This document shows positions 7,849 to 15,871 of a stretch of 64,000 nucleotides of DNA, piece after piece. How positions within the stretch are numbered: the stretch's first letter is position 1; the number at the start of each line of letters is the position of its first letter. Under the pieces are notes generated by a model. It was not told where the DNA came from. It searched no databases and saw nothing but the letters and a program-made list of their open reading frames with translations. The position numbers and the translations under genes were made by a program. Source of the DNA: Marinobacter lutaoensis (GTDB taxonomy: Bacteria > Pseudomonadota > Gammaproteobacteria > Pseudomonadales > Oleiphilaceae); NCBI RefSeq assembly GCF_001981305.1, contig NZ_MSCW01000006.1, positions 186,001-250,000 of the forward strand. Direction: 5' to 3'.

Positions 7849-9438
7849 GTGGGCGAGGTAGTGAAAGACGAGTATCAGACGGATTACGTGGCTGGCCAGG
7901 ACAACATCAACATACTGGGCCTGGACCTGCATAACTGGGTGTTCCCGGTATCGGCCCTGATTGTGGTCGCGTTTGTCATCGGGACGCTCATGTTTCCCGG
8001 CCAGGCCAAGGAACTTCTGGACGGCATGAAGTGGGACATCATCGCCCGCTTTGACTGGTTTTTCCTGATCAGCGCCAACATTTTCGTGGTGGTGTGCCTG
8101 GCCCTGATCTTCCTGCCAGTGGGCAAGATCCGGCTGGGGGGGCAGGATGCGACACCGGAGTTTTCCACGTTATCCTGGTTCGCCATGTTGTTCGCCGCCG
8201 GCATGGGGATCGGGTTGATGTTCTGGGCGGTGGCGGAACCGACGGCCTATTACACGGGCTGGTACAAAACGCCGTTCAACGTCGAGCCCAACACCCCGGC
8301 TGCGGCGGACCTGGCGATGGGGGCCACCATGTACCACTGGGGCCTGCATCCCTGGGCAATTTACGCCATCGTCGCTCTGTCTCTGGCATTCTTCGCCTTC
8401 AACAAGAACATGCCGCTGACCATCCGGTCGGCGTTTTTCCCGCTGTTGCGGGATTGGGTCTGGGGCTGGCCGGGCCACATCATTGATGTGCTGGCGGTGG
8501 TCGCCACCATTTTCGGGCTGGCGACCTCGCTTGGGTTCGGTGCCCAGCAGGCGGCGTCCGGCCTCGACTATCTGTTTGGCGTGGGGGCCGGCATCAATGT
8601 CCAGATGGCGATCATCGTGGCGGTAACGTCGGTGGCGCTGCTTTCCGTGCTGCGGGGGCTGGACGGCGGTGTCAAGGTGCTCAGCAACATCAACATGGGC
8701 ATGGCGGCGCTGCTGCTGCTCTTCATCATCTTCGCCGGCCCGACCATGAGCATTCTGGAGACCCTGTGGGTGACGTCCTCCAGCTATGTCGCCAATATCC
8801 TGCCGCTCAGCAATCCCTTCGGACGCGAGGATGAAGCCTGGTTCCAGGGCTGGACCGTGTTCTATTGGGCCTGGTGGATCTCCTGGTCACCGTTCGTGGG
8901 CATGTTCATCGCCCGGGTTTCCAGGGGGCGCACCGTGCGGGAGTTCATCACCGCGGTGCTGCTGATCCCGACCGTGATCACCGCGGTGTGGATGAGCAGC
9001 TTCGGTGGCACCGCGCTGGAGCAGATTCAGGATGGGATCGGCGCGCTAGCCAGCGACGGTCTGACCGATGTCTCCCTGGCGATGTTCCAGATGTTCGCCA
9101 ACCTGCCGCTGACCGGCATCATCTCGTTCGTGGGTATCATCCTGGTGCTGGTGTTCTTTGTGACCTCGTCGGACTCGGGATCACTGGTGATCGACAGCAT
9201 CACCGCCGGTGGCAAGACCGACGCACCCACCGCTCAGCGGGTGTTCTGGGCGGTGATGGAAGGGGCCATCGCCGCGGCGCTGATCTTCGGTGGTGGGGCC
9301 GATGCCCTGGGCGCGATCCAGGCGACCGCCATCAGTGCCGGTCTGCCGTTTACCGCGATTCTGCTGGTCATGACCTGGGGCCTGCTCAAGGGGCTGAGCC
9401 ACGAGCGTCGGCTGCTGATCGCCCGCGGCGAGCTTTGA
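7849..9438 (+). CDS. BCCT family transporter (betaine/choline/carnitine type)
   Basis: A 529-residue inner-membrane carrier with about 12 helices. The family signature WAWWISWSPFVGMFIARVSR followed by GRTVREF is present, as are AGMGIGLMFWAVAEP and MYHWGLHPWAIYA in the substrate and sodium-binding region. GTG at 7849 is supported by AGGAGG 8 bases upstream. These carriers import trimethylammonium osmolytes with Na+ or H+. The tail after the last helix is short, so it lacks the long osmosensory C-terminus of BetP-type carriers. Uptake of a compatible solute is likely; the exact solute is not predictable. Confidence 0.94.
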   Translation: MGEVVKDEYQTDYVAGQDNINILGLDLHNWVFPVSALIVVAFVIGTLMFPGQAKELLDGMKWDIIARFDWFFLISANIFVVVCLALIFLPVGKIRLGGQDATPEFSTLSWFAMLFAAGMGIGLMFWAVAEPTAYYTGWYKTPFNVEPNTPAAADLAMGATMYHWGLHPWAIYAIVALSLAFFAFNKNMPLTIRSAFFPLLRDWVWGWPGHIIDVLAVVATIFGLATSLGFGAQQAASGLDYLFGVGAGINVQMAIIVAVTSVALLSVLRGLDGGVKVLSNINMGMAALLLLFIIFAGPTMSILETLWVTSSSYVANILPLSNPFGREDEAWFQGWTVFYWAWWISWSPFVGMFIARVSRGRTVREFITAVLLIPTVITAVWMSSFGGTALEQIQDGIGALASDGLTDVSLAMFQMFANLPLTGIISFVGIILVLVFFVTSSDSGSLVIDSITAGGKTDAPTAQRVFWAVMEGAIAAALIFGGGADALGAIQATAISAGLPFTAILLVMTWGLLKGLSHERRLLIARGEL

Positions 9439-9460
9439 GGCGAGTCACGCCAGGAGCCGG

Positions 9461-9487
9461 AACCGGGGCGTACGCCCCGGTTTTTGT
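9461..9487 (+). terminator. Terminator after the BCCT gene
   Basis: ACCGGGGC and GCCCCGGT form an 8-base GC-rich stem with a GTAC loop, followed by TTTTTGTTT. It begins about 22 bases after the BCCT stop. Confidence 0.9.
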
Positions 9488-9570
9488 TTGACGATGACTC
9501 TAGCCTGGCATTCCTATGGACTGCGCCTAAGTCCGATACCTCAGGTTCAGATGTCCATGCCGTTCGCGCC

Positions 9571-10206
9571 TCAGCTCGTCGGCTTGGACAGGACCAGCCG
9601 CAGGCCAAACCCCATCAGTGCCAGGCCGGTCACCGTATCGAGCGAGCGCATCACCCTGGGCCGGCGCAGCCAGCGGCCCAGGGGACGCGTGGCCAGCACC
9701 AGTGCGGCGAACCAGAGCAGTCCCATCACAGCGTGGATGCCAGCCAGCAGCACGCTAAACCCGACCACCGGCACGTCGGCGGGAACGAACTGTGGCAAAA
9801 GGCTCACATAGAACACCCCGACCTTGGGATTGAGCAGATTCGTCAGCAGGCCGCGCAGGAACCAGCGCTCGCCACGCACGAGCGGCGGAGCGTCGGCGGG
9901 CGGTGTCGGCCGGCTCCTGAGCGCGCCCGAAAACAGCTTCCAGCCGAGCCAGAGCAGATAGGCCGCGCCTACGATCTGCAGCAGGGTGTAGGCGAGTCGG
10001 GAGACCGCGAGCACGGCTCCGAGCCCGAGCGCCGCGACCAGCCCCCAGATCAGCACGCCAGTCACGATGCCCACGCCCGCTCCCATCGCCTTGCGCCCCC
10101 CTTGCACGGCGGCCGTACGAAGTACCAACGCCGTGTCCAGGCCGGGGGTCAGGGTGAGCAGCAGCGCCGTCAGCGTGAAGCCCAGGATCGCGCTCGATGC
10201 ATTCAT
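9571..10206 (-). CDS. LysE family amino-acid exporter
   Basis: A 211-residue, roughly six-helix inner-membrane protein of the LysE/RhtB family. The N-terminal signature LTPGLDTALVLRTAAVQGGR (family pattern TPGP, here TPGL) and LLTNLLNPKVGVFYVSLLPQF are typical. Members export lysine, arginine, homoserine, threonine or related compounds. It is the last gene of a minus-strand run with the RBBP9-like hydrolase and the class IV aminotransferase. An amino-acid or keto-acid overflow role fits, but the substrate is unknown. Confidence 0.92.
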   Translation of the reverse strand: MNASSAILGFTLTALLLTLTPGLDTALVLRTAAVQGGRKAMGAGVGIVTGVLIWGLVAALGLGAVLAVSRLAYTLLQIVGAAYLLWLGWKLFSGALRSRPTPPADAPPLVRGERWFLRGLLTNLLNPKVGVFYVSLLPQFVPADVPVVGFSVLLAGIHAVMGLLWFAALVLATRPLGRWLRRPRVMRSLDTVTGLALMGFGLRLVLSKPTS

Positions 10207-10218
10207 TTGGGGACTCCG

Positions 10219-10406
10219 TCAGAGCACAGACAAGTCGAGTGTCTTGTTGTACATCGTCGATTCGATGGTCCTGACGATGGCCTGGCCGCAGATCACCGTG
10301 CCACGCGCCGGGTCGTAGGTCAGGCTTGGTTCGCCATACAGCGCCCGCCGCTGCTCAGGGCCGCGGTGACGCGGTGGCAGAACGCTGCGTCGTCGATGCC
10401 GGCATC
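10219..10406 (-). pseudogene. Remnant of a DUF1737 protein with a frameshift
   Basis: On the minus strand, GIDDAAFCHRVTAALSSG is read in one frame and ALYGEPSLTYDPARGTVICG continues in another. Together they match the small DUF1737 domain, whose family pattern is roughly DDxxFCHRVxxALxxGWxLYG. Restoring one T in the GGCGGGCG run near 10343-10350 would give GGCTGGGCG and the expected Gly-Trp-Ala-Leu-Tyr-Gly, so a single-base deletion (or sequencing error) explains the break. The N-terminal strand of the domain is missing because the hydrolase 3' end runs into it. The family function is unknown. Confidence 0.65.
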
Positions 10407-10987
10407 TGGAGGCGCAGCCCCGCACCGAACGCCTGCAGCAGATGCCAGCCGGTGTCCCAGGCGCCCACGCCGCTGGCGGCATTGATGTGCCCAAGTGCGC
10501 CGACCTCCACGCATCCCGCGGCCCAGCCCATGGCCATGCGCCGGGCGTGCTCCAGCGAGCCATAGGGGTCGTCGCTGCTGGCGACCACCAGTGCAGGGAA
10601 CGGCAAGGGCCCGGTCGGTGCCGGGCCGAACGCGCGCGCCTCGACCGGAAACACCGGCGCGCCGGGGTCCGGGACGGCAACGAGGAAGGCGCCCCGGACC
10701 TGGGCGATCCGATGCGGGAGGTCTTCTCCGATTCCCGGCCGCAATGCCCAGTGCGCGACGAGCAGGCACGAAAGGCTGTGCGCCACCAGGACGACGGGAG
10801 CGGCGCACTCGCCGATCGCCTCATCCAGCGCCTGCAGCCAGTCGGCCAGATCCGGCCTGTCCCAGTCGGCAGGCTGGAATCGCCGGCATCCGATTTGGCG
10901 AGATGCCCAAAGCGTCTGCCAATGTCCCGGGCCGGAACCCCCTATACCGGGTAGCATCAAGAGGCGAATGATCTGATGGCTTGTCAT
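10355..10987 (-). CDS. RBBP9/YdeN family serine hydrolase
   Basis: A 210-residue small alpha/beta hydrolase. The N-terminal MLPGIGGSGPGHWQTLW is the family opening; the catalytic triad is visible as Ser71 in VAHSLSCLLVAHW, an Asp at 139-140 in SSDDPYGS and His167 in LGHINAASG. Physiological substrates of the bacterial members are unknown. The last 20 residues lack similarity to the family and are read from sequence shared with the DUF1737 remnant, so the natural C-terminus has probably been replaced by a recombination event. Confidence 0.85.
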   Translation of the reverse strand: MTSHQIIRLLMLPGIGGSGPGHWQTLWASRQIGCRRFQPADWDRPDLADWLQALDEAIGECAAPVVLVAHSLSCLLVAHWALRPGIGEDLPHRIAQVRGAFLVAVPDPGAPVFPVEARAFGPAPTGPLPFPALVVASSDDPYGSLEHARRMAMGWAAGCVEVGALGHINAASGVGAWDTGWHLLQAFGAGLRLQMPASTTQRSATASPRP

Positions 10988-11280
10988 AGTGGAGTGCTGG
11001 ATGTCTGGAGTGAGCTTTACTGACCAGGAAGCTTACGAGCGAAGGTTCGGATTGCCGAGCTCTGACAAATTGCCGGGTGCCAGGGCCCAGTGGTCAGGTG
11101 GCGCCTTCGCGATTTCACCGGAGCTTCCCGTGCTGCACGCTACTATCTCCACGCTCGAATCCTCTGACACGGCAAATTTTGCCTCGCAATTGCGTCGTTC
11201 TCTGATAAACGTCGTAACCACACGACAGAGCATGGCACCTGCCCCATTGCGCGGCCGCTTGCGCACCTGTCCATCGCGCG
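10988..11280. other. Intergenic stretch with no recognised gene
   Basis: These 293 bases separate the aminotransferase 3' end from the hydrolase start. Part of it (about 11150-11230) is less GC-rich than its surroundings. Frames across it are open but match no family I know, and no transposon end, RNA gene or clear promoter is visible. It may be degraded coding sequence. Confidence 0.4.
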
Positions 11281-12267
11281 TTAGGTCGTCTGCAAGTCGG
11301 CGACGCGAGCGGGCCAGGGGCGCCGCTCCAACAATCCGGTCTCCCGTTCCCGCAGGGCCCGGCTGATCTTGCTCGCTTCGGTCACGGACGCGCGAAAGTC
11401 CCGAATCATTTGCCGAGTCACCGGCCCCACTGGCCATTCGGTGGTCACCGCATCCTCGACCAGCGCAACCACCGGCTGCAGTTCGACCGAGGTGCCCGCG
11501 GTGAATACCTCGGAGGCGGCGCGTAGTTCCTCCAGCGTCACTGTCCGCTCCTCGACCCGCAGCCCGCGCTGGCGAGCCAGTCCCATCACGTGCCGCTTGG
11601 TGATGCCGTCGAGGAAGCAGGTCGGCAATGGGGTCACCAGCACCCCGTCGCGGACCATCAACAGGTTGGTCGCCGTGGTCTCGGCGACCCGGCCTTCGCT
11701 GTCGAGCAGCAGCGCGTCGTCGCAGCCCGCCGCGGCGGCGGCATGGCGCGCGAGAGTGCCGATCATGTACAGCCCCGAGCACTTGGCCGCGGTAGGCGCG
11801 GTGTCGGGACGGGGGCGCCGCCAACTCGCCAGGTGCAGCCGGATGCCGTCCTCGGCGCGGCCCTGGGATGCTGCCGTGGGCCAGTCCCAGGCCGCGATGG
11901 CCACGTGGATGCGGGCGCGCGGCGAGGCGATGGAAACGCTTTCCGCACCGCGCCATGCCAATGGCCGGATGTAAGCATTGTCGAGCTGGTTGGCCCACAG
12001 AACTGCCTCAATGGCCTTTGTTAGTTCGTCTCGCGACCACGGCAGGTGATAGCCCAACATCGTGGCGGACCGCTGCAATCGTTCCAGGTGTTCTATATTT
12101 AAAAAGACATGTCCGTCATAGGCGCGCATACCCTCGAAGACGGCACCCCCCATGTGCAGAGAATGTGTAAGTACATGTAGGCGAGCCTGGCGCCAGGGCA
12201 GCAGCTCGCCATCGAGCCAGATCAAACCGTCGTTGTCGTCAAGGGAATTGAGCATGGTAGGCACCAT
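11281..12267 (-). CDS. PLP class IV aminotransferase, branched-chain aminotransferase-like
   Basis: A 328-residue class IV (fold type IV) PLP enzyme. The probable Schiff-base lysine is Lys162 in TAAKCSGLYMIG, followed by DDALLLDSEGRVAET and TTNLLMVRDG-type strands and FLDGITKRHVMGLA, all typical of the IlvE group. SLHMGGAVFEGMRAY near residue 40 is the substrate-pocket region. It should exchange an amino group between a branched or related amino acid and 2-oxoglutarate. The start at 12267 is tentative; ATG at 12255 is an alternative. It is divergent from a GcvA-type LysR gene, so regulated expression is likely. Confidence 0.87.
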   Translation of the reverse strand: MVPTMLNSLDDNDGLIWLDGELLPWRQARLHVLTHSLHMGGAVFEGMRAYDGHVFLNIEHLERLQRSATMLGYHLPWSRDELTKAIEAVLWANQLDNAYIRPLAWRGAESVSIASPRARIHVAIAAWDWPTAASQGRAEDGIRLHLASWRRPRPDTAPTAAKCSGLYMIGTLARHAAAAAGCDDALLLDSEGRVAETTATNLLMVRDGVLVTPLPTCFLDGITKRHVMGLARQRGLRVEERTVTLEELRAASEVFTAGTSVELQPVVALVEDAVTTEWPVGPVTRQMIRDFRASVTEASKISRALRERETGLLERRPWPARVADLQTT

Positions 12268-12436
12268 CACGTGGATTGCAGTTGGATTCAGTTTGCGGCC
12301 TGTTCGCGGTTGTAGCAATTGAGCAAATCTAAGTTGTTGGTGAGATTTGGTCCGCGCGACGATGCATGCAATAGCGATGATTTCATGTTTAATGAACCTG
12401 CGAACGTCGAATGATTCCGAGGAGGGTATATCCTCA
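12268..12436. promoter_or_regulatory. Divergent promoter region between aminotransferase and LysR genes
   Basis: A 169-base, comparatively AT-rich gap between the divergent aminotransferase and LysR genes. It must hold both promoters and probably the LysR site. I could not pick out a convincing -35/-10 pair or palindrome. Confidence 0.4.
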
Positions 12437-13360
12437 ATGCGCATACCTGTTTCGTTAAACGCTTTGCAAGCCTTTGAGGCCGCCGCGCGCCATCTCTCGA
12501 TCAAGGACGCGGCCCTGGAGCTGGCGGTCACGCCCTCGGCGGTCAGCCACCAGTTGCGCACGCTGGAGGACATGCTCGGCGTCGAGCTGCTGCGCCGCGT
12601 GGGCATGCGGCTGGAACTGACCAGCGCCGGTCGTCGCCTGGCGCCCGGCCTCAACGAGGGTTTCGCCCTGATCGCCGAGAGCGTGGGCAGCTTGCGCGAG
12701 GAGCGGCACGGCGGGCCTTTGCGTGTCAATATGTTGCCGACGTTCGCGACCAACTGGCTGTCGCCCCGCCTGAGTCTGTATCCGTTCGAGCGGCGAGGCT
12801 TCTCCCTGGAGATTTCCACCACACAGGATGGCGTGGATCTGGCGGCCGGCGTGGCCGATGCCGGCATCTGGTATGGCGACGGCCAGTGGGCCGGCCTGCA
12901 GGCCGACCTGTTGTTCGAGGCCACCATCGATCTGTACGCGCGCCCGGGCTTTACCACCGGCTCGCGCCGGGAACGCCTCAAGCAGGTCGCGCGCGCCAAC
13001 CTGTTCGTGTCGCGGCATTGCCTCAGCTGGCGGCGTTGGATGGACAGCCTGCCCGGCGGGCCGTTCGAGCCGGCTATCGTGACCCGCGTGGATTCGGGCG
13101 GCCTGACGATGCAGGCGGCGGCCGACGGCGTCGGTGTGTCGATCGCCGTCTGCGAACTGGCCGAGAGCGCCGTCCGGCTCGGGCGGCTGGTTTCGGTCTT
13201 CGATCACCCCGTGAGCGCGGGTGTCGGCTTTTGGCTCGTCTATCCCGAGGCGCTGTCCGAGGACCGACGGCTGGACAACCTGCGGGGCTGGCTGCGTGAA
13301 CTATGTCCGCCGCAGAACGGTAGCCGGAATTCAGGCGACAGGAGCCTAGCCGCACCGTGA
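12437..13360 (+). CDS. LysR-family regulator, GcvA-like
   Basis: A 307-residue LysR protein. The N-terminal SLNALQAFEAAARHLSIKDA and TPSAVSHQLRTLEDMLGVEL are characteristic of the GcvA/AmpR subgroup. The effector-binding domain follows from about residue 90. ATG at 12437 is chosen because it begins the conserved DNA-binding domain; the frame is open for 90 bases upstream without similarity. It is divergent from the aminotransferase and its stop overlaps the next gene by 4 bases, so it may be co-transcribed with the ligase-like and GNAT genes. Confidence 0.92.
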   Translation: MRIPVSLNALQAFEAAARHLSIKDAALELAVTPSAVSHQLRTLEDMLGVELLRRVGMRLELTSAGRRLAPGLNEGFALIAESVGSLREERHGGPLRVNMLPTFATNWLSPRLSLYPFERRGFSLEISTTQDGVDLAAGVADAGIWYGDGQWAGLQADLLFEATIDLYARPGFTTGSRRERLKQVARANLFVSRHCLSWRRWMDSLPGGPFEPAIVTRVDSGGLTMQAAADGVGVSIAVCELAESAVRLGRLVSVFDHPVSAGVGFWLVYPEALSEDRRLDNLRGWLRELCPPQNGSRNSGDRSLAAP

Positions 13361-13956
13361 GCATGCTTTACACGCTTGCTTACCCCGTGCTCTCAGATCA
13401 TGACGGCCATTGGATCGAAGCCTTTCGTCATGAATACGATCCGCAGTTTGCCGTTGTCAACGCTCACTTCACAATGGCGTTTGGTTGTACCGACGTGCGC
13501 GAGGACGTGTACATGTCGCATGTCGAGGCGGCGAGCAACCTGGCCCGTCCAATTCGCTTCACCTGTCGATATGCGATGCTCGGCACCGATCACCAGACTG
13601 ACAGCGCCTACGTGTTCCTGGTTCCAGACGAAGGCTATAGCGATCTGTCGCGGCTTCATGACCATCTGTACAGGGGCGTGCTGGCAGAACACCTGCGTCT
13701 TGACGTTCCATTCATCCCGCATATCACCATGGGTGCCTGTAGCGACCACTGGCTTGCCAAGCGCTTGTGTGATGACCTGAACGATCACGGTCTCGAAGTC
13801 GGCGGACTCGTCGATACCCTGACCGTTGCCGCCGTCGATGGTGGCAAAGTGAGAGAGCTCGGGGCGTTCGGCTTGGCGGTGGGCTTGCCGATGCGGATGA
13901 ATCACGATCGAACCGACCCGAAACCCGAGCAACGGGGCCGGCATACGCCTCCATGA
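13357..13956 (+). CDS. 2'-5' RNA ligase-like (2H phosphoesterase) protein
   Basis: A 199-residue protein with the two H-x-T motifs that define 2H phosphoesterases: His37-Phe-Thr in NAHFTMAFG and His122-Ile-Thr in FIPHITMGAC. The spacing fits the 2'-5' RNA ligase/cyclic phosphodiesterase superfamily, whose members act on RNA ends or cyclic nucleotides. GTG at 13357 overlaps the LysR stop (GTGA), with AGGAG 12 bases before; an ATG at 13363 is also possible. It overlaps the GNAT gene by 4 bases. The actual substrate is unknown. Confidence 0.8.
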   Translation: MSMLYTLAYPVLSDHDGHWIEAFRHEYDPQFAVVNAHFTMAFGCTDVREDVYMSHVEAASNLARPIRFTCRYAMLGTDHQTDSAYVFLVPDEGYSDLSRLHDHLYRGVLAEHLRLDVPFIPHITMGACSDHWLAKRLCDDLNDHGLEVGGLVDTLTVAAVDGGKVRELGAFGLAVGLPMRMNHDRTDPKPEQRGRHTPP

Positions 13957-14456
13957 AAGCCACACACTCGCGCGATCAGCACACCCTGCCGAATGACGGT
14001 GTGACGCTTCGACAGCTCGTTGCCGAGGACGCCGTTGCGCTTGCCGCTCTGCTGGCCGCCTACGGTGACGAAATGCGCCACGGACAAGGTGCCGGAGCAG
14101 ACGCACGGGCCCGGGCCGATGCCTTGATCGCCGATCCGATCGCGGAAGTGCTGGGCGGCTTTCTCGGCGACGAACTCGTCGCGTTCGCGGTGTTCTTCGA
14201 CCTGCCCGAGGCGATCTCCGGAGGGCGGTCGGGCCAACTCGACGACCTGTACGTTCTGCCCGCAGAACGGGGGAAACGACTCGCGCAGCGGCTCATCATG
14301 GCCATCGCCGATACCGGGCGATCACGCGCCTGGGTCCATCTGCGCTGGCTGGTCCCCGAGGACAACCCCGATGCCATCCGGGCCTACGCGCGCTTCGCCG
14401 AACCTGCCGGCTGGAAGAGCTACGTGCTTTGGCTGGCAGGTAACGAGCGGTGGTAA
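13953..14456 (+). CDS. GNAT family N-acetyltransferase
   Basis: A 167-residue acetyltransferase. The core strand-loop QLDDLYVLPAERGKRLAQRL carries the acetyl-CoA-binding motif A (here RGKRLA in place of the usual RGxGIG), and DNPDAIRAYARFAEPAGW is the C-terminal motif B. The ATG overlaps the preceding stop (ATGA), indicating translational coupling with the 2H phosphoesterase gene. The substrate cannot be inferred. Confidence 0.88.
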   Translation: MKATHSRDQHTLPNDGVTLRQLVAEDAVALAALLAAYGDEMRHGQGAGADARARADALIADPIAEVLGGFLGDELVAFAVFFDLPEAISGGRSGQLDDLYVLPAERGKRLAQRLIMAIADTGRSRAWVHLRWLVPEDNPDAIRAYARFAEPAGWKSYVLWLAGNERW

Positions 14457-14460
14457 AGCC

Positions 14461-14541
14461 ATGAACAACCTGCAGCAGGTCGATTGGTCGCGTCTTCCGC
14501 AGCCGGAGGATGATGGCGGCGCCCGCCACCTGATCGGCCCG
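14461..14541 (+). pseudogene. N-terminal fragment of a peroxiredoxin-like protein
   Basis: An ATG at 14461 opens a frame beginning MNNLQQVDWSRLPQPEDDGG then ARHLIG. From memory this resembles the N-terminus of AhpC/TSA-type redoxins with a D-W-S-x-LP-x-P-x-DDGAA-xHL-x-G opening. The expected continuation with the redox cysteine is absent: after about 14540 the plus-strand sequence is instead the reverse complement of a methyltransferase motif. Only about 26 codons survive. Confidence 0.5.
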
Positions 14542-14622
14542 ATCCATGGACAGCGCTTCGGCAACCCGCCCGGTACCGCAGCCAATATCCAGAACCTCAG
14601 GCGGCTTAGCGCGCCTGGTAGC
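14541..14622 (-). pseudogene. Fragment of a SAM-dependent methyltransferase (motif I)
   Basis: The minus strand encodes PPEVLDIGCGTGRVAEALS (about 14604-14548), a textbook class I methyltransferase motif I for S-adenosylmethionine binding. No start codon precedes it in frame with family similarity, and downstream the frame runs into the antisense of the peroxiredoxin fragment. It is therefore a truncated piece, and its upstream side overlaps the C-terminus of the neighbouring hydrolase gene. Confidence 0.7.
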
Positions 14623-15616
14623 GCCGCCGCCGTCGTCGCCACCAGGCGCGCGGCCATGTCGTGCCTCCTGTTGCTTGCGGATCGTCCGCAGGTCGATGCG
14701 TCAGTGCGCCGAGGGGGCGGGTCGGTGGCTCGCCGGTACGCAACCAGTCCAGCGCCAGGGGCCATAGCGCCTCGCGGAAGCGCTCGTGGAAGAAGGCGAA
14801 ATGGCCAATTTCGGCCTGCCCGATGGCCGCGGGGGCCAAGCGCAGGTGATGGCGCTCGCTGCCGGTGTAGTAGTCTAGCAGGCGGTCCAGCGCCGGGACT
14901 GTGCCGAACGGATCGTCCTCGATACCCAGTGCCAGGATCGGTGCGCGCACCTGGCCGAAGCGCCGCGCCAGCATCTCGGCTTCGGGCTCGCCTTCCTGCG
15001 TCTCTCGGCCGCGGCGTACCGTGCCCTCGAAGCGGGGACCCATGCGCGCCCAGTCCAGCGCCACGCCCTTGGGCGTGTCCTCCATCCATCCCAGGCGCTT
15101 GGCCGGCACGTAGCCAAGCACCCGCGCCAGCAACGGCATGGCCACGTGCCAGCGCAGGAACATGGCGCGGCGCGCGGCAGGCGCATAGTCGCGCCAGTAG
15201 GCGTACTGGGCCCCCATGGTGAAGATGCGCCGCACGCGGTGCGCGGACTCGGCCAGCCCGATCACGAAGCCCCCGGCGGAGTGGCCGACCACGTCGATCG
15301 GCTGGCCGGGGAATCCCCAGGTAACGTACTGCAGCACACCCTCGAAATCGTGCTGCCCCCAGTCGATCCAGTCGGCCTGGAGCCGACGCAGCCCACAGTG
15401 TCGCGATTCGCCGATGCCGCGGTAGTCGTAGGTCACCACGTCCCATCCGTGGCCGTGGAGCCAGTCGGCAAAGCGCGCGTAGTACCGGCAGCGCACCGAG
15501 GTGGCCGCGTTGATGACCGCGACCGGATGCGGGCGTCGTGGATCGCAGGGGCGGCGCCAGGCGAATCCACCCAAGGGATAGCCGTCGGCGGCGCGAATGT
15601 CGATGGGCTCAGCCAT
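14606..15616 (-). CDS. Alpha/beta hydrolase
   Basis: A 336-residue protein beginning MAEPIDIRAADGYPLGG. The strand VAVINAATSVRCRYYARFAD, the YDYRGIGES turn and the nucleophile elbow GHSAGGF (Ser near residue 115) mark an alpha/beta hydrolase of the YheT-like/predicted esterase type. A later Asp (GIEDDPFGTVP) and His (IGHFAFFHERFRE) complete the triad. The last 35 or so residues (Arg- and Trp-rich) run through methyltransferase-derived sequence and are probably not original. The substrate is unknown. Confidence 0.85.
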   Translation of the reverse strand: MAEPIDIRAADGYPLGGFAWRRPCDPRRPHPVAVINAATSVRCRYYARFADWLHGHGWDVVTYDYRGIGESRHCGLRRLQADWIDWGQHDFEGVLQYVTWGFPGQPIDVVGHSAGGFVIGLAESAHRVRRIFTMGAQYAYWRDYAPAARRAMFLRWHVAMPLLARVLGYVPAKRLGWMEDTPKGVALDWARMGPRFEGTVRRGRETQEGEPEAEMLARRFGQVRAPILALGIEDDPFGTVPALDRLLDYYTGSERHHLRLAPAAIGQAEIGHFAFFHERFREALWPLALDWLRTGEPPTRPLGALTHRPADDPQATGGTTWPRAWWRRRRRRYQAR

Positions 15617-15871
15617 TATTGAAGGGATCCGGTGTCGGGATGCATGCCGGACGGGGGCCAGAAGGGAGACCACGTACCGTCCGTGTCTTGCAATTCTGGG
15701 GCGTCTTTCGCCACCGTTCTAGCGAGAAATGTTCAACCTCGCCTGAGATATCCACGCTTGGCAGTAAGCCCCCTCAAAAAGAATCAACCTACGGTCCCAT
15801 CTACGGTTTCAGGCCCTGCGTGTTTTGCGCGCAAGACTGGATGCCGGCACTTTTTGTGCCCGGCAGGCGGA
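15617..15871. other. Intergenic region at the edge of the accessory patch
   Basis: A 255-base gap between the hydrolase start and the ATP-grasp gene stop. A short hairpin with one bulge (TGCCGGCAC, TTTTT loop, GTGCCCGGCA, about 15842-15867) could terminate the ATP-grasp operon, but it lacks a T-run after the stem. No integrase site or direct repeat was recognised. Confidence 0.4.

Noticed and set aside
10989..11366. A plus-strand open frame of 125 codons between the hydrolase and aminotransferase genes
   Set aside because: No family match, no clear ribosome site, and its second half is antisense to the aminotransferase; treated as intergenic.
9571..15616. Integron cassette array
   Set aside because: Mixed gene orientation and fragments suggested this, but I found no attC-like inverted repeats, no integron integrase and no repeated spacing.
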